A DNA stretch of 43,123 nt, taken from contig CAOKQK010000024.1 of assembly GCA_948470905.1 (NCBI GenBank), positions 1 to 43,123 of the forward strand. Direction: 5' to 3'. The DNA is from an uncultured Lachnospiraceae bacterium. GTDB taxonomy: Bacteria > Bacillota > Clostridia > Lachnospirales > Lachnospiraceae. The notes below the pieces were generated by a model. It was not told where the DNA came from, searched no databases, and saw only the letters and a program-made list of their open reading frames with translations. This document shows, piece by piece, positions 7,985 to 17,784 of this stretch. Position 1 is the first letter of the stretch. Every line of letters begins with the position of its first letter. The position numbers were made by a program, and so were the translations under genes.

Positions 7985-8733
7985 GAGGGTTTGCAGTAAT
8001 CTGTAAAATGGAATTGAGGTTGTTCCTGAGGGATTTTTTCAGCTTTTTCTTTGCTCTGGTGTTTCCTGTGCTGATGCTCCTCTTGTTTGGGGGCATTTAT
8101 GGAAATGAGCCCGTTTATGAGGGGGCAGATATCGGCATGATGGATATTTCCGTGCCGGCGTACTCTGTTATGGTGATCGGAGTCACCGGCTTAATGTCCT
8201 TGCCGTTGACATTGGCAGGATATAAGGAGAAAAAGATCTATAAGAGATTTGACGCCACTCCGGTGGGAAAGAAAAGCATCATGCTGGCCCAGGTATTGGT
8301 CAACCTTGCCATGACGCTTATGGGTATTGGGATTCTGCTCCTGGCAGGAAGGCTTCTTTACCAGGTACAGTTGAAGGGAGATTTTGCTTCCGTTTGCGTC
8401 AGCCTGCTGTTTTCCATAACCGCGCTGTTTTCCATGGGATTTTTCTTTACGGCTGTGGGGCGGGATATGAAAAGTACCACCCTGCTCTGTTATCTATTTT
8501 ATTTTATTATGCTGTTTTTGTCCGGCGCCACAATGCCGGATATGCTGTTCCCTGATACAATAAAAAGGATTTCGGCTTTATTGCCCATGACCTATGCGGT
8601 TGACCTCATGCAGGGGACTTTTGCAGGAGACGGTCTTGGTCTGCATGGCAGGGAACTGCTGATCCTGGGGGCGGTGACGGCGGTATGCACCGCGGCGGGA
8701 GCTGTTTTATACCGAAAAAAAGACTGGACATAA
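7981..8733 (+). CDS. ABC-2 type transporter permease
   Basis: This 250-residue membrane protein is the permease partner of the ATPase just upstream; its ATG overlaps the ATPase stop (ATGA). It has six predicted transmembrane segments. The first, near residues 14-38, follows MRGFAVICKMELRLFLRDFF. A cluster lies in residues 60-180, and the last segment, LLILGAVTAVCTAAGAVLYR, is near the C-terminus. The PDTIKRISALLPMTYAVDLMQGTFAG stretch is the usual ABC-2 permease region before the final helix. An upstream in-frame ATG at 7900 lies inside the ATPase gene and is not used here. A strong terminator follows at 8813. Confidence 0.9.
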   Translation: MRGFAVICKMELRLFLRDFFSFFFALVFPVLMLLLFGGIYGNEPVYEGADIGMMDISVPAYSVMVIGVTGLMSLPLTLAGYKEKKIYKRFDATPVGKKSIMLAQVLVNLAMTLMGIGILLLAGRLLYQVQLKGDFASVCVSLLFSITALFSMGFFFTAVGRDMKSTTLLCYLFYFIMLFLSGATMPDMLFPDTIKRISALLPMTYAVDLMQGTFAGDGLGLHGRELLILGAVTAVCTAAGAVLYRKKDWT

Positions 8734-8812
8734 AGCTGATTTGTGACCTCCTTTCTAACATGGGCAAAGGCGGCGTCCATGGACCCATGGTAATCCCTGG
8801 GTTGCGGGCGCC

Positions 8813-8852
8813 AAAACGCATTGCGGATATCTTTTCTGCAATGCGTTTTTGT
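8813..8852 (+). terminator. Intrinsic terminator after ABC-2 operon
   Basis: AAAACGCATTGC (8813-8824) pairs perfectly with GCAATGCGTTTT (8838-8849) around a 13-base loop, and T residues end the stem. It probably ends the 7211-8733 operon and isolates the chemoreceptor gene. Confidence 0.85.
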
Positions 8853-8934
8853 GTGCATCAGCGTAACAATTCAGTGACCTGCCTGGCCTGCTGTGAGAAC
8901 AGTTCCATAAAGATAAAGAATTTCCCTGAAACGG

Positions 8935-8963
8935 TTGAAAAAAACCATATTATATAGTAAAAT
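8935..8963 (+). promoter_or_regulatory. Sigma-A-type promoter for chemoreceptor gene
   Basis: TTGAAA (8935-8940), a 17-base AT-rich spacer and TAAAAT (8958-8963) lie about 65 bases before the chemoreceptor ATG at 9027. Confidence 0.6.
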
Positions 8964-9026
8964 GTTACGCTGATACAAAGAGCATATTTGCTTTGTGAAA
9001 GGATGTAAAACGAAGGGAAAAGATGT

Positions 9027-11066
9027 ATGAAAGAGTTTCAGGAGAAATTGCAGAGTGGAAAGCAGAAAAGCAGTATTAAGCAGATCATTATACGTTATGT
9101 GACCAGGATATCGGTCACTCTGGGGGTGGCGTTAATTTTGCAGATGATTGTTGCGTCAATGATTTCCACATCTTCTGTGCTTTATGACAGCCTTCAGATC
9201 ATAGCCAGGACATCCGCGCAGAATATAGGGTCTAACCTTCATTTGCTGGTTGACCGTATGGATAATCTGGCGCAGAAACCGGAATGGACGGATGCGAAGA
9301 TATCCTTAGCCTCCAAACAGAGATTGATTGAGGAGAGCAAGGAGAGGATTGAGTTTGTGTGGATTGCTGCCTATGATGCCGCCGGCAGCAGGCTGTATGG
9401 TGACGACGAGGCGCCGGCTTCCGTGGCGGACAGGGAGTATTATAATTATTTGAAGGTGACTGATAATCTGACAATTGGAAGCCCTGAATATGACAACGGC
9501 ATCTGGCAGATCTGTGTAGGCGCCCCGCTTATGGATTCGGAGGGACAGCTCTCTGCGTATCTGATAGGCAGCTACAAATATGATCTGTTGAATGATGTGT
9601 TGTCCAACATCAATATCGGCGCCGGCGGCCTGGCTTATATAGCAGACCGGCAGGGGAACGTTATAGCAAATAAAAATATTGGGGATATGGGAAAGACCAT
9701 TAATCTGTATGAAATGTACGGAACTTCACAAAATTCCAAAAAATTTGATAATATGCTGAATTTTCAGTCAGATGCCTGTTCTGTTTTTTTTGGAGCCAAG
9801 CAGCATTACATAGCCTGTTCGCCGGTGCCGGGAACCAACTGGACCCTGCTGATAGCGGCGCCGGGGGTGGATTTCCTGGCTGTGCTTATCGGGACCATTG
9901 TGGTCAGTATTTTGATCATTGTTGTACTGCAGATCTGTGCAAGGAAGATGACGGTGGGAATTGCAGACAAGATATCCGGTTCGCTCTCGCTGGCAACTCA
10001 GAGGCTGAAGCTGCTGTCTGCGGGGGATCTGAAGGAGGAGGTCGTTTTTGCCGACAATAATATTGAGGCGGAAGTGCTGACCACGGCGCTTTCCAGGACG
10101 GTGACGAACCTGGCTGCATATATTGAGGATATTACGGATTATCTGGGGCTGCTTTCCTCCGGGGATTATTCCGGAGAAGTCAAGGACACCTTTGAGGGGG
10201 ATTTTGTGGCGATCAAGGAGGCGCTTTCCTCCATAACCCTGTCCCTGAATGGGACAATGAACCGCATTAATCACGCGTCTCTGGCTGTCCGGAGCAATTC
10301 TTCAGAGACATCCAGATATGCCAGGAAGCTGTATGACGGTTCTATTGATCAGTCTGCTGCCCTGAAGCGTCTTACCGGTAAAATGGATATTATCACTCAT
10401 AAAACAGACGAGATTACTGAAAATGCAAAGCGTGTGAAACAGAGTGCGGATACAGCCGAACAGCGGGTGGAGGAGGGACGCCTCCAGATGGGCGATATGC
10501 TTCAGACTATGGACAGCATCCACGCCGACATGAGGGAGATTGTCACCATCAGCCAGCTGATGGAGGAAATTTCTTCACAGACCAGCCTGTTGTCCCTGAA
10601 TGCGACTATCGAGGCGGCAAGGGCAGGGGAATCCGGCAGGGGCTTCGCGATTGTTGCTCAGCAGATCGGCCAGCTGGCGGATCAGACTGCGGATGCCCTG
10701 CACAAGACGGGAGAAATTATCGAAAAGGTCAGCCGATCTATTGAGCAGGGGATGAGAACGGCGGAGGATACAGCGAAATCCTTTGACAATATAAACAGCG
10801 CAACTGCAGAGTTTACGGAGATTTCCAACAATATGACGCATATTACCATGGAGCAGAAAGAGGCGATCGAAACCGTTTCAGAGGAAGTGCGCACAGTGCT
10901 TTCCATTGCGGACACTAATCAGCAGTTTGCCAAGGAGACGGACGAAACAGCGTCCATATCCCTGAAGCAGGCGGAGGAGTTGGAACAGATTGTGTCGATG
11001 GTAAAGCTGAGAGACCAGGAAAGAGGCGTAGAGGAGTGTGTAAGTAAACTTTCAAATATTGATTGA
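9027..11066 (+). CDS. Methyl-accepting chemotaxis protein with dCache-like sensor
   Basis: This 679-residue transmembrane chemoreceptor has a first membrane segment near residues 28-55, an extracytoplasmic sensor of about 230 residues with Cache-like features ([14 protein letters not shown], then [17 protein letters not shown]), a second segment near 283-305, a HAMP region, and a long signalling helix bundle. The hairpin tip reads [20 protein letters not shown], close to the consensus that contacts CheA and CheW. There is no C-terminal CheR-binding pentapeptide. It would bind a small ligand outside and tune the flagellar motor. No che genes lie in the window. The lipoprotein gene follows after 33 bp, so the two are probably co-transcribed. 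A weak GGGAAAAG precedes the ATG. Confidence 0.92.
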   Translation: MKEFQEKLQSGKQKSSIKQIIIRYVTRISVTLGVALILQMIVASMISTSSVLYDSLQIIARTSAQNIGSNLHLLVDRMDNLAQKPEWTDAKISLASKQRLIEESKERIEFVWIAAYDAAGSRLYGDDEAPASVADREYYNYLKVTDNLTIGSPEYDNGIWQICVGAPLMDSEGQLSAYLIGSYKYDLLNDVLSNINIGAGGLAYIADRQGNVIANKNIGDMGKTINLYEMYGTSQNSKKFDNMLNFQSDACSVFFGAKQHYIACSPVPGTNWTLLIAAPGVDFLAVLIGTIVVSILIIVVLQICARKMTVGIADKISGSLSLATQRLKLLSAGDLKEEVVFADNNIEAEVLTTALSRTVTNLAAYIEDITDYLGLLSSGDYSGEVKDTFEGDFVAIKEALSSITLSLNGTMNRINHASLAVRSNSSETSRYARKLYDGSIDQSAALKRLTGKMDIITHKTDEITENAKRVKQSADTAEQRVEEGRLQMGDMLQTMDSIHADMREIVTISQLMEEISSQTSLLSLNATIEAARAGESGRGFAIVAQQIGQLADQTADALHKTGEIIEKVSRSIEQGMRTAEDTAKSFDNINSATAEFTEISNNMTHITMEQKEAIETVSEEVRTVLSIADTNQQFAKETDETASISLKQAEELEQIVSMVKLRDQERGVEECVSKLSNID

Positions 11067-11099
11067 TATGCGTGCTGAAGCAGGCAGAGAGGAATAAAA

Positions 11100-11549
11100 A
11101 TGAGGAAAATGTGCAGGAAAATAAAAGCAGGAATTCTGTCGGCGTTTGTATTCTTTACTGTAGCGCTTGCAGGCTGCGGCAGCTCAGGCAATCTGAAGGA
11201 CGGCTATTATACAGCAGAGATGGCGGAATTTTCCCATGGCTGGAAAGAGTACCTGGTGATACAGGTGTGCCATGGAAATATTGTGTCTGCGGAGTTTAAC
11301 GCAAAAAACGAGAGCGGTTTTATCAAGGCATGGGATAATTCCTATATGAAAAACATGGTTTCGGTGCAGGGGACTTATCCCAATAAATATACCAGAGAGT
11401 ATGTGCAGCAGCTTTTGGACGAACAGGCAGATGTTCAGGTGGACGCCGTGACAGGGGCGAGCACCTCCGGCAGTAACTTCGTGAAGCTGGCAGATGCCGT
11501 GCTGAAGCAGGCGGCAAGAGGAGATTCGCAGACCGTCAGGGTGGAATAG
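11100..11549 (+). CDS. FMN-binding domain lipoprotein
   Basis: This 149-residue protein has a lipoprotein signal peptide (MRKMCRKIKAGILSAFVFF, then lipobox LAGC with cysteine near 26), so it is anchored outside the membrane. The mature part resembles the FMN_bind domain of RnfG, NqrC and related extracytoplasmic flavoproteins. The motif DAVTGASTSGSNF near residue 115 fits the D-x-x-T/S-G-A-S/T site where ApbE attaches FMN covalently to a threonine or serine. No ApbE gene is in the window. Lying between a chemoreceptor and a diguanylate cyclase, it may pass redox information to one of them; that is inference. GAGGAATAAAA precedes ATG 11100. Confidence 0.82.
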   Translation: MRKMCRKIKAGILSAFVFFTVALAGCGSSGNLKDGYYTAEMAEFSHGWKEYLVIQVCHGNIVSAEFNAKNESGFIKAWDNSYMKNMVSVQGTYPNKYTREYVQQLLDEQADVQVDAVTGASTSGSNFVKLADAVLKQAARGDSQTVRVE

Positions 11550-11644
11550 TTTGTCATAAATTGCCATGCAGGCTTGTTTGAGCATAGGTTCTCCTGTATA
11601 TTTTAGGGCAGAGGGGACAAAAGAAATGACAGGGAGTGGTGCGC

Positions 11645-13282
11645 GTGGAGAAACGTGTTACTGGGATATATCTTGCAGTATTGTTAATAGGAATAATCTG
11701 TGCTGTTTTTGCGGAGATTTCTTCTCGCAGCGGGATAGCTGTCGGAGCGTCAGACATGGGGGTCGCTGTGTGGGATGACAGCATGGAGATATTCCGCGAG
11801 GGTGACGCATATTGCTACAGGCGGATTCTGCCCCTGGAGGATACAGGCGGGAAAGTGATCGTATACAATACCATACACATGTATTTGGAGGTATTCATCG
11901 GCGGGGAATTGGTCTATGAGCTGAAAGCCGTGGAAGGCGGCATGGTGAAAACCACAGGGTTCTGCTGGAACACAATAGCCCTGTCGGAGGATGACGCAGG
12001 CAGGGAGATTTTGTTCCGGGTAACTCCGGTTTACAGTGACAGCAGGCCGAAAACAGGTTTTTTCTATGGTCCCTATCGGGAGATAGAGCATAAGATTCTG
12101 ACAGAGCGGCTTTTTCAGCTTGCATTGACTGTGGCAATTGCGCTGGCGGGAGTAGTCCTGCTGCTTTATGGTGCTTTAGTGGTAAAGAAGGGGCAGGATG
12201 CGCAGACGATTGTACAGTTCGCCATATTTGCCACGCTGCTTGGCATCTGGTCAATCGTAGAGACGCAGGTTCTGGATTGGATTTTTCCATGCAGCATGGC
12301 GATCGTGTTTATATCGCATCTGACGCTTATGATCCTGCCGATTCCGTTTATGTTGTTCCTGCGGTATATGTATCATAATAAGGACAGCAGGCTGTGGAGT
12401 GCCTGCTGTTATGTAAACTGTGCGGTGATTGCCGTGAGGGTTATATTGCAGGCAGCGGGGATTTGCGATCTGAGGGAGACTTTGCTGCTGACGCACATCT
12501 GTCTCCTGCTGTTTGTGGCGGTCATTGTGGCAATGACGATCCGTGAAATTGTGCTGTATGGATTTGCCGGAAGGGTCAGGATCAACAGTGTCTGTGTGCT
12601 GGTCATTCTGCTGAGCACTGTGCTGGAACTGGCAATCTATCGGTTCAGCAATATGAGTACGCCTCTGGGCAGCATGGGATTTCTGTTCTACATAACGGTG
12701 ATGGGAATTGTAAATGTGCGCAGGACCAGGGAACTCATGGAGCAGGCGCGGGAAAGCGAGCTATACCGTAAGCTTGCCTTTACAGATGAGCTGACAGGGC
12801 TTGCAAACCGTACTGCCTTCAAGGAAGACCTCGAAAAGCGCATGGAGCCGGACAAGGCAAGCGGGAGAGAGACAATATTGCCCACTGTTATCTTTATGTT
12901 TGATTTGAATGACTTAAAAAAATGCAATGATACCTATGGTCATGACTATGGCGATCGTTACATTAAAATGGCTGCGGACATCTTAAAGAAGCTTTTTGCC
13001 CGGGAGGGCAGGTGTTATCGTATCGGCGGAGATGAATTCTGCGGCTGGGCGCCCTATACCTCGTTGGATAAGATCAATGAAAAGCTCCAGACGCTGGAGC
13101 AGAATATCAGAGAGCTGAACGACAGGGGATTTGTGGTGCCTGTCAGCATTGCCGTGGGTTATGCAATCTATGTGGAGGGCGAGGACGGCGGTGGCCTGTA
13201 CAGTACCATGAAACGGGCAGATGCCATGATGTATGAGAGAAAACAGGAGTACAAGAAACAGAAGCTGGGAATAAAAGAATAA
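11645..13282 (+). CDS. Membrane diguanylate cyclase, 7TM-DISM-like, GGDEF
   Basis: This 545-residue protein makes cyclic di-GMP. It has an N-terminal anchor (ITGIYL-like segment, residues 5-24), an extracytoplasmic domain of about 130 residues, then seven closely spaced membrane segments (about 155-360) as in 7TMR-DISM receptors, and a C-terminal GGDEF domain. The active-site loop RIGGDEFCGW is intact near residue 459, and LTGLANRTAF near 385 is also standard. The upstream inhibitory RxxD site is absent (the positions read A and G), so product inhibition is not expected. AGGGAG at 11631-11636 supports GTG 11645; a GTG at 11636 in the same frame would overlap that site. A terminator follows. 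Confidence 0.88.
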   Translation: MEKRVTGIYLAVLLIGIICAVFAEISSRSGIAVGASDMGVAVWDDSMEIFREGDAYCYRRILPLEDTGGKVIVYNTIHMYLEVFIGGELVYELKAVEGGMVKTTGFCWNTIALSEDDAGREILFRVTPVYSDSRPKTGFFYGPYREIEHKILTERLFQLALTVAIALAGVVLLLYGALVVKKGQDAQTIVQFAIFATLLGIWSIVETQVLDWIFPCSMAIVFISHLTLMILPIPFMLFLRYMYHNKDSRLWSACCYVNCAVIAVRVILQAAGICDLRETLLLTHICLLLFVAVIVAMTIREIVLYGFAGRVRINSVCVLVILLSTVLELAIYRFSNMSTPLGSMGFLFYITVMGIVNVRRTRELMEQARESELYRKLAFTDELTGLANRTAFKEDLEKRMEPDKASGRETILPTVIFMFDLNDLKKCNDTYGHDYGDRYIKMAADILKKLFAREGRCYRIGGDEFCGWAPYTSLDKINEKLQTLEQNIRELNDRGFVVPVSIAVGYAIYVEGEDGGGLYSTMKRADAMMYERKQEYKKQKLGIKE

Positions 13283-13374
13283 TATTAAATAATGATAAAA
13301 GGGATTGCAAAAAGTGCTGCCCTCTGTGGGGAAAGGCAGCGTGGGCGGGGTAAGGTTTCCCTTAAAAAATTTGG

Positions 13375-13403
13375 AGGAGTGTGGTTTGATTACACTCCTT
13401 TTT
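13375..13403 (+). terminator. Intrinsic terminator after diguanylate cyclase
   Basis: AGGAGTGT (13375-13382) pairs perfectly with ACACTCCT (13392-13399) around a 9-base loop, followed by TTTT. A weaker GCTGCC/GGCAGC hairpin lies just upstream at 13316-13340. Confidence 0.85.
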
Positions 13404-13483
13404 AATGTGGTATATTTTGTGAATGAATACAAGGCATGCATAATGAACCGTTATTAATTTTTTGAAAATTAAAACTTTTATTT

Positions 13484-13513
13484 TTGACATAAGTATATAT
13501 ACTGTGATACACT
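13484..13513 (+). promoter_or_regulatory. Sigma-A-type promoter for 1404-residue protein
   Basis: A perfect TTGACA (13484-13489), an 18-base spacer and TACACT (13508-13513), preceded by TG at the extended -10 position. The upstream 40 bases are very AT-rich, like an UP element. It lies about 40 bases before the TTG start at 13553. Confidence 0.6.
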
Positions 13514-13552
13514 TAACAATAATGGTGTTGATCAAAATAAGGAGTAATTACC

Positions 13553-16500
13553 TTGGATAATATAGAATATACGATAAAGAAGGATGAGATACGGTCACTG
13601 ATAGCTCAGAAGGAATATGCACAGGCGGCAGAGATAGCGGATACCGTTGACTGGCGCAGGATCAGAAGCGTTATGATGCTGTGTACGATCAGCGATCTTT
13701 ATAAGATTAACAGGCGTTATGAAGACGCTAAAAATATGTTGCTTTTGGCGTATGAATACAGGCCGGGGGGAAGGAGCATATGTTATTCTCTCTGTGAACT
13801 TTGCATTAAGATGGAGCAGTTTGTGGAGGCAGTCGCATATTTTAAGGAATTTGTGCAGGCGGCTCCCAAGGATCCTGACCGATATATCCTGCAGTACAAG
13901 CTTTACGAGGCGCAGGATGTGAGCCTGGAGGAGCGCATTGAAGTTTTAAAGGAACTGAAACAGAAGGAGTATCGGGAGAAGTGGGCTTATGAGCTTGCGT
14001 ATCTTTATCACAGGATAGGGCAGGCGACGCTGTGTGTGGAAGAATGTGATGAGTTGATCCTGTGGTTTGGCGAAGGGAAATATGTGTACAAGGCAATGGA
14101 GCTGAAAATGCTGCATCAGCCTCTGTCGCCTTCTCAGCAGGAAAAATATGCTCAGCGTTCTGACGGTATACGGTTGAAAGAAAGTTTGCCCAAGGCGTCT
14201 CAGAATGTTGTATATCCTCAGTCACGCGAACAGAGCCAGGGGTATGTACCGCAAGCCCATGAACAGTCACAGGGGTATGCGCCGCTGCAAGGGAATGAAC
14301 AGGCTCAAGGTTATGGCCGGCGGCAAACACATGAGCAGCAGGGTAACATACAATTACAGGGCTACATACAGCTGCAGGGCTATGAACAGGGTCAGGGATA
14401 TGTGCAGGACCAGGTCTATGACCAGAGCCAGGGATATGTGCAGGATCAGAGCTATGACCGGAGCCAGGGATATGTGCAGGACCAGGGCTATGACCAGAGC
14501 CAGGGATATGTGCAGGACCAGGGCTATGACCAGAGCCAGGGACATGTGCAGGACCAGGACTATGAACAAGAGTATGGTTATGGGCAAGTCCAGGGATATA
14601 TGCAGGGGCAGAGTTACGGGCAGCTGGAGGGCTGCGGGCATGGGCAAGGATATGTGCAGCAGCCCCAGAATTATGGGCAGGTTCAGGAAGAAGCTGTATC
14701 GCAGGTTGTTACAGATGCATCAGAGCGTTTTTTAAGGGGGCAGTCCTCTCTTGTGGGACAGAATTTTGAAGGCTCACAGAATCTGATCCAGGCGGAGGCG
14801 GGGCAGGGGAATGGCGATAAAGGGAGTGAGGCTGAGATTCAGGTGCCCATAATGGATATGGGCCAGTATAATACCATGAATCTGCAGGCGGAGATTGCGG
14901 CAGGGCTGCAGGAGGTTCTTGAAAAAGAGAACAATGCCCATGATGACATTACACATTCCATTATAGCGCCTATGCTGGAAGCTGATACCGGACAGCTGGA
15001 TGGATTGGATGCGGAAGACACTGAGGAAGAGGAACTTAATCCTGATACTGAAGAAGTAGAGGAGACAGAGGTTTTCTTTGGTGAGACCGGGGAGATCAAC
15101 AGCGCGCGACTTGGAGGCATGGGAGAAATCGTGCCTGAAATAGGATTCGGGGAAGTGCGGGAAATCGTGCCGGAGATGAGTTCTACACAGATCCCTGGAA
15201 TGGATTCTGCACAGATCTCCGGAATGGATTCTGTACAGGCATCGGAAGGGGATTCTGCGCAGGCATTTGATGTCAGCAGCGATACCAAAGTCTTTGAGAT
15301 TGTGCATACGAAAAATAGCACGGCAAAGCAGGAGGGTGTGGCTGGAGCTGACAGTGGTTGGCAGAAAGCTGACAGGCCAGGGGCTGGCAGAGAGAGTCTT
15401 GCCGGAGAAGCTGAGACTGATATGATGCAGGTCGGGACCTTGCCGGATACAGTACAGGCGGCTGATGCGACGGCAGAGTTTGTCATGAATCAGATGCGCA
15501 TGGAGAATAAGGCAGAGGCGCAGGCAATGATTGCGCAGCCGCCCAGGGAGCTTGCTGATGTGCTTTCCCAGGAATCGGATGGCCAGATCAGCCTTGTGGT
15601 GCCGGAGAAGGAAGCCGTTGAAAAGCAGATTACCGGTCAGATGAGCATTGAGGACATTCTTGCGGAATGGGAGCGCATAAAGCAGGAAAGCACAGAGAGG
15701 CGCAAGGCAGAGCTGCAGCAGCGTGTCCAACAGCAGACGGGAAATATGTTTACGGAGTTTGAGGCGGCTGTCAGGGACGGGCTGCTGGAAAGACTTGAGA
15801 GCGAAATGGACCGGGAGCTTGGGGAAAGACCGGCGCAGAAAGGGCAGGAGAGTCTTGGAAAAGCTGAAAATCATGAGGATTATGAGGAAGCTGAAGAACT
15901 GGAAGAGATTCAGGAACAGGATGAAACGGCGGATTTGGAGGACGTTGTCGTTGGCCATAGGACAGAAGGTTCAGAAGCAGCTGTGGATGAGCCGGAGCAG
16001 GCAGGTGAGACGGCACTCTCATTAGAGCCGAAAATATATGAAGGATCAGTGCCAGCACCGGAAAGGACAGAAGGCTCCGTGCCGGAGCGGTATGAGGCAG
16101 GTGTGCCCATTCCGGCGTCAAAGCCGGAAATATCAGAAGTGCCGGAGTCAAGGAAGGAGAAGGATGAAGTGCCAGCACCGAAGCCGGCAGCAGCAATGCA
16201 GGAGCAGCTGGAGGTAGATGAGGAATCAGTACCTGAGCCAAATCCGGAAATGTATGAAGAATCAGGACCTGAGCCAGGGCCGGAAATATATGAAGGATCG
16301 GTGCCAGCACCGGAAAGGACAGAAGGCTCCGTGTCGGAGCGGTATGAGGCAGGTGTGCCCATTCCGGCGTCAAAGCCGGAAATATCAGAAGTGCCGGAGT
16401 CAAGGCGGGAGAAGGATGAAGTGCCAGCACCGAAGCCGGAAGCAGAAATGCAGGGGCAGCAGGAGGTAGGTGAGGAATCAGCGCCTGAACCAGAGCCGGA

Positions 16501-17767
16501 AATGTATGAGGGATCAGTACCTGAGTCAGAGCCGGAAATGTATGAGGGATCAGGGTCTGAGCCAGAGTCGGGAATATATGAAGGATCAGTACCTGAGCCA
16601 GAGTCGGAAATGTATGAGGAATCAGTGCCTGAGCCAAGTCCGGAGATGTATGAAGGATCAGTGTCTGAGCCAAATCCGGAAATCAATGGAGAATCAGGAC
16701 TTGAACCAAATCCCGAAATGTATGAGACATCAGCGCCTGAATCGGAGCCGGAAATAGGAGAGCAGTCTGTGCCGGCGTCGAAACCGAAAATATTGAGAGA
16801 GCCGGCGTCAGCGCCAAGACCGCGGAAGCCGCAAAAACCCATGCCGATGTCAGAACAGAGGCAGCAGAGTTTTGCAGAGTTGGAAGAGTATACATCTTAC
16901 AACACCGGGGAAGCTACAGATTATGTGGCGGAGGAAAGCGAAGGCGCCATATATGATGCAGCAGGGACGGCGCCGTTGGAAGACGGCGGTCAGCCTTATG
17001 GGGAACAGGAACGCCCGGCCATCAGACAGCTTACCATTGAAGAAAGGGAGCTGTATGCTCCCTATATTCAGAGCCGTTCCGCGAAAGAGCAGTTGGTACA
17101 GGCGATTGACAATATCAGCATGGCGGCATATACGGGTAATATCGTCATCACAGGTGACGAGGGCATGAATACCATTACGCTTGCAAAAAATATGATCCGC
17201 GAAGTGCAGATGATGGATCGGAATTTTTCGGGAAAGGTGGCAAAGATATCCGGCCAGGGACTGAACCAGAGGAATGTGAGGGAGACTCTGGAGCAGCTGA
17301 AGAACGGCGCCCTGATCATCCAAAAGGCGTCCGGCATGGAGGCAGGTACGGCTGCGGAGCTGACAAAGTTCCTGCGGCAGGAAAATGTGGGAATCATCAT
17401 TGTCCTGGAGGATACCAGGAAGGCAATTACAAGGCTTTTCGCGGAGTATCCGCATCTGGGGGCAAGCTTTACGGCATGGATGGATGTGGAGTCGCTCAGC
17501 AACGACACGCTGGCCAATTTTGGCATGAAATATGCCCGTCAGAAGGAATACGCTATTGATGATCTGGGCATGCTGGCGCTGCATAGGAGGATAGAGGAGC
17601 TGCAGACCATCGACCATGTGGTGACGGTGGTAGAGGTCAAAAACATTGTGGATAATGCCATCCGTCATGCGAGCAAGAAGTCGCTGGGGCATTTTATGGA
17701 CATTCTTTTGGCAAAGCGCTATGATGAAGAAGATATGATCATTCTGACAGAAAAAGATTTTGTGTGA
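13553..17767 (+). CDS. Giant repetitive protein: TPR-like, Q/G/Y-rich, P/E repeats, degenerate AAA+-like end
   Basis: This 1404-residue protein has no signal peptide or membrane segment, so it is probably cytosolic. Residues 1-200 are helical and TPR-like (YAQAAEIADTVDWRR, YEDAKNMLLLAYEYRP, FVEAVAYFKEFVQAAPKDP). Residues 220-380 are rich in Q, G and Y, with 12-residue units GYVQDQGYDQSQ. Residues 380-800 are acidic. Residues 820-1090 carry proline/glutamate repeats such as PEMYEGSVPEPE. Residues 1155-1404 look like an AAA+ fold: VITGDEGMNTITLAKNM near 1198 sits where Walker A belongs but lacks the lysine, and GALIIQKA near 1253 sits where Walker B belongs but lacks DE. It therefore probably does not hydrolyse ATP. 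AAGGAG lies 8 bases before the TTG start. Function unknown; a scaffold or assembly role is a guess. Confidence 0.8.
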   Translation: MDNIEYTIKKDEIRSLIAQKEYAQAAEIADTVDWRRIRSVMMLCTISDLYKINRRYEDAKNMLLLAYEYRPGGRSICYSLCELCIKMEQFVEAVAYFKEFVQAAPKDPDRYILQYKLYEAQDVSLEERIEVLKELKQKEYREKWAYELAYLYHRIGQATLCVEECDELILWFGEGKYVYKAMELKMLHQPLSPSQQEKYAQRSDGIRLKESLPKASQNVVYPQSREQSQGYVPQAHEQSQGYAPLQGNEQAQGYGRRQTHEQQGNIQLQGYIQLQGYEQGQGYVQDQVYDQSQGYVQDQSYDRSQGYVQDQGYDQSQGYVQDQGYDQSQGHVQDQDYEQEYGYGQVQGYMQGQSYGQLEGCGHGQGYVQQPQNYGQVQEEAVSQVVTDASERFLRGQSSLVGQNFEGSQNLIQAEAGQGNGDKGSEAEIQVPIMDMGQYNTMNLQAEIAAGLQEVLEKENNAHDDITHSIIAPMLEADTGQLDGLDAEDTEEEELNPDTEEVEETEVFFGETGEINSARLGGMGEIVPEIGFGEVREIVPEMSSTQIPGMDSAQISGMDSVQASEGDSAQAFDVSSDTKVFEIVHTKNSTAKQEGVAGADSGWQKADRPGAGRESLAGEAETDMMQVGTLPDTVQAADATAEFVMNQMRMENKAEAQAMIAQPPRELADVLSQESDGQISLVVPEKEAVEKQITGQMSIEDILAEWERIKQESTERRKAELQQRVQQQTGNMFTEFEAAVRDGLLERLESEMDRELGERPAQKGQESLGKAENHEDYEEAEELEEIQEQDETADLEDVVVGHRTEGSEAAVDEPEQAGETALSLEPKIYEGSVPAPERTEGSVPERYEAGVPIPASKPEISEVPESRKEKDEVPAPKPAAAMQEQLEVDEESVPEPNPEMYEESGPEPGPEIYEGSVPAPERTEGSVSERYEAGVPIPASKPEISEVPESRREKDEVPAPKPEAEMQGQQEVGEESAPEPEPEMYEGSVPESEPEMYEGSGSEPESGIYEGSVPEPESEMYEESVPEPSPEMYEGSVSEPNPEINGESGLEPNPEMYETSAPESEPEIGEQSVPASKPKILREPASAPRPRKPQKPMPMSEQRQQSFAELEEYTSYNTGEATDYVAEESEGAIYDAAGTAPLEDGGQPYGEQERPAIRQLTIEERELYAPYIQSRSAKEQLVQAIDNISMAAYTGNIVITGDEGMNTITLAKNMIREVQMMDRNFSGKVAKISGQGLNQRNVRETLEQLKNGALIIQKASGMEAGTAAELTKFLRQENVGIIIVLEDTRKAITRLFAEYPHLGASFTAWMDVESLSNDTLANFGMKYARQKEYAIDDLGMLALHRRIEELQTIDHVVTVVEVKNIVDNAIRHASKKSLGHFMDILLAKRYDEEDMIILTEKDFV
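14390..14570 (+). repeat. In-frame 36-bp tandem repeats (Q/G/Y-rich)
   Basis: About five 36-bp units encode GYVQDQGYDQSQ and close variants. Units near 14468 and 14504 are almost identical at DNA level, which points to recent expansion or slippage. Confidence 0.8.
16030..16492 (+). repeat. In-frame 252-bp direct duplication plus 39-bp P/E repeats
   Basis: The stretch beginning about 16030 recurs 252 bases (84 codons) later with only scattered differences; for example the segment at 16041 recurs at 16293. From about 16480 to 16760 shorter units of about 39 bp encode EPEPEMYEGSVP-like motifs. All lie inside the 1404-residue gene and keep the frame. Confidence 0.8.
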
Positions 17768-17784
17768 AAGGCGGTAACAATGTA

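Noticed and set aside
13498-13503. TATACT as the -10 for the TTGACA at 13484
   Set aside because: Spacing would be 8 bases; TACACT at 18 bases fits better.
15771-16842. Long minus-strand frames rich in Ser/Gly/Thr/Pro opposite the P/E repeats
   Set aside because: They arise from the repeats of the sense gene; no start signal, and the sense strand has a promoter, ribosome site and continuous frame.
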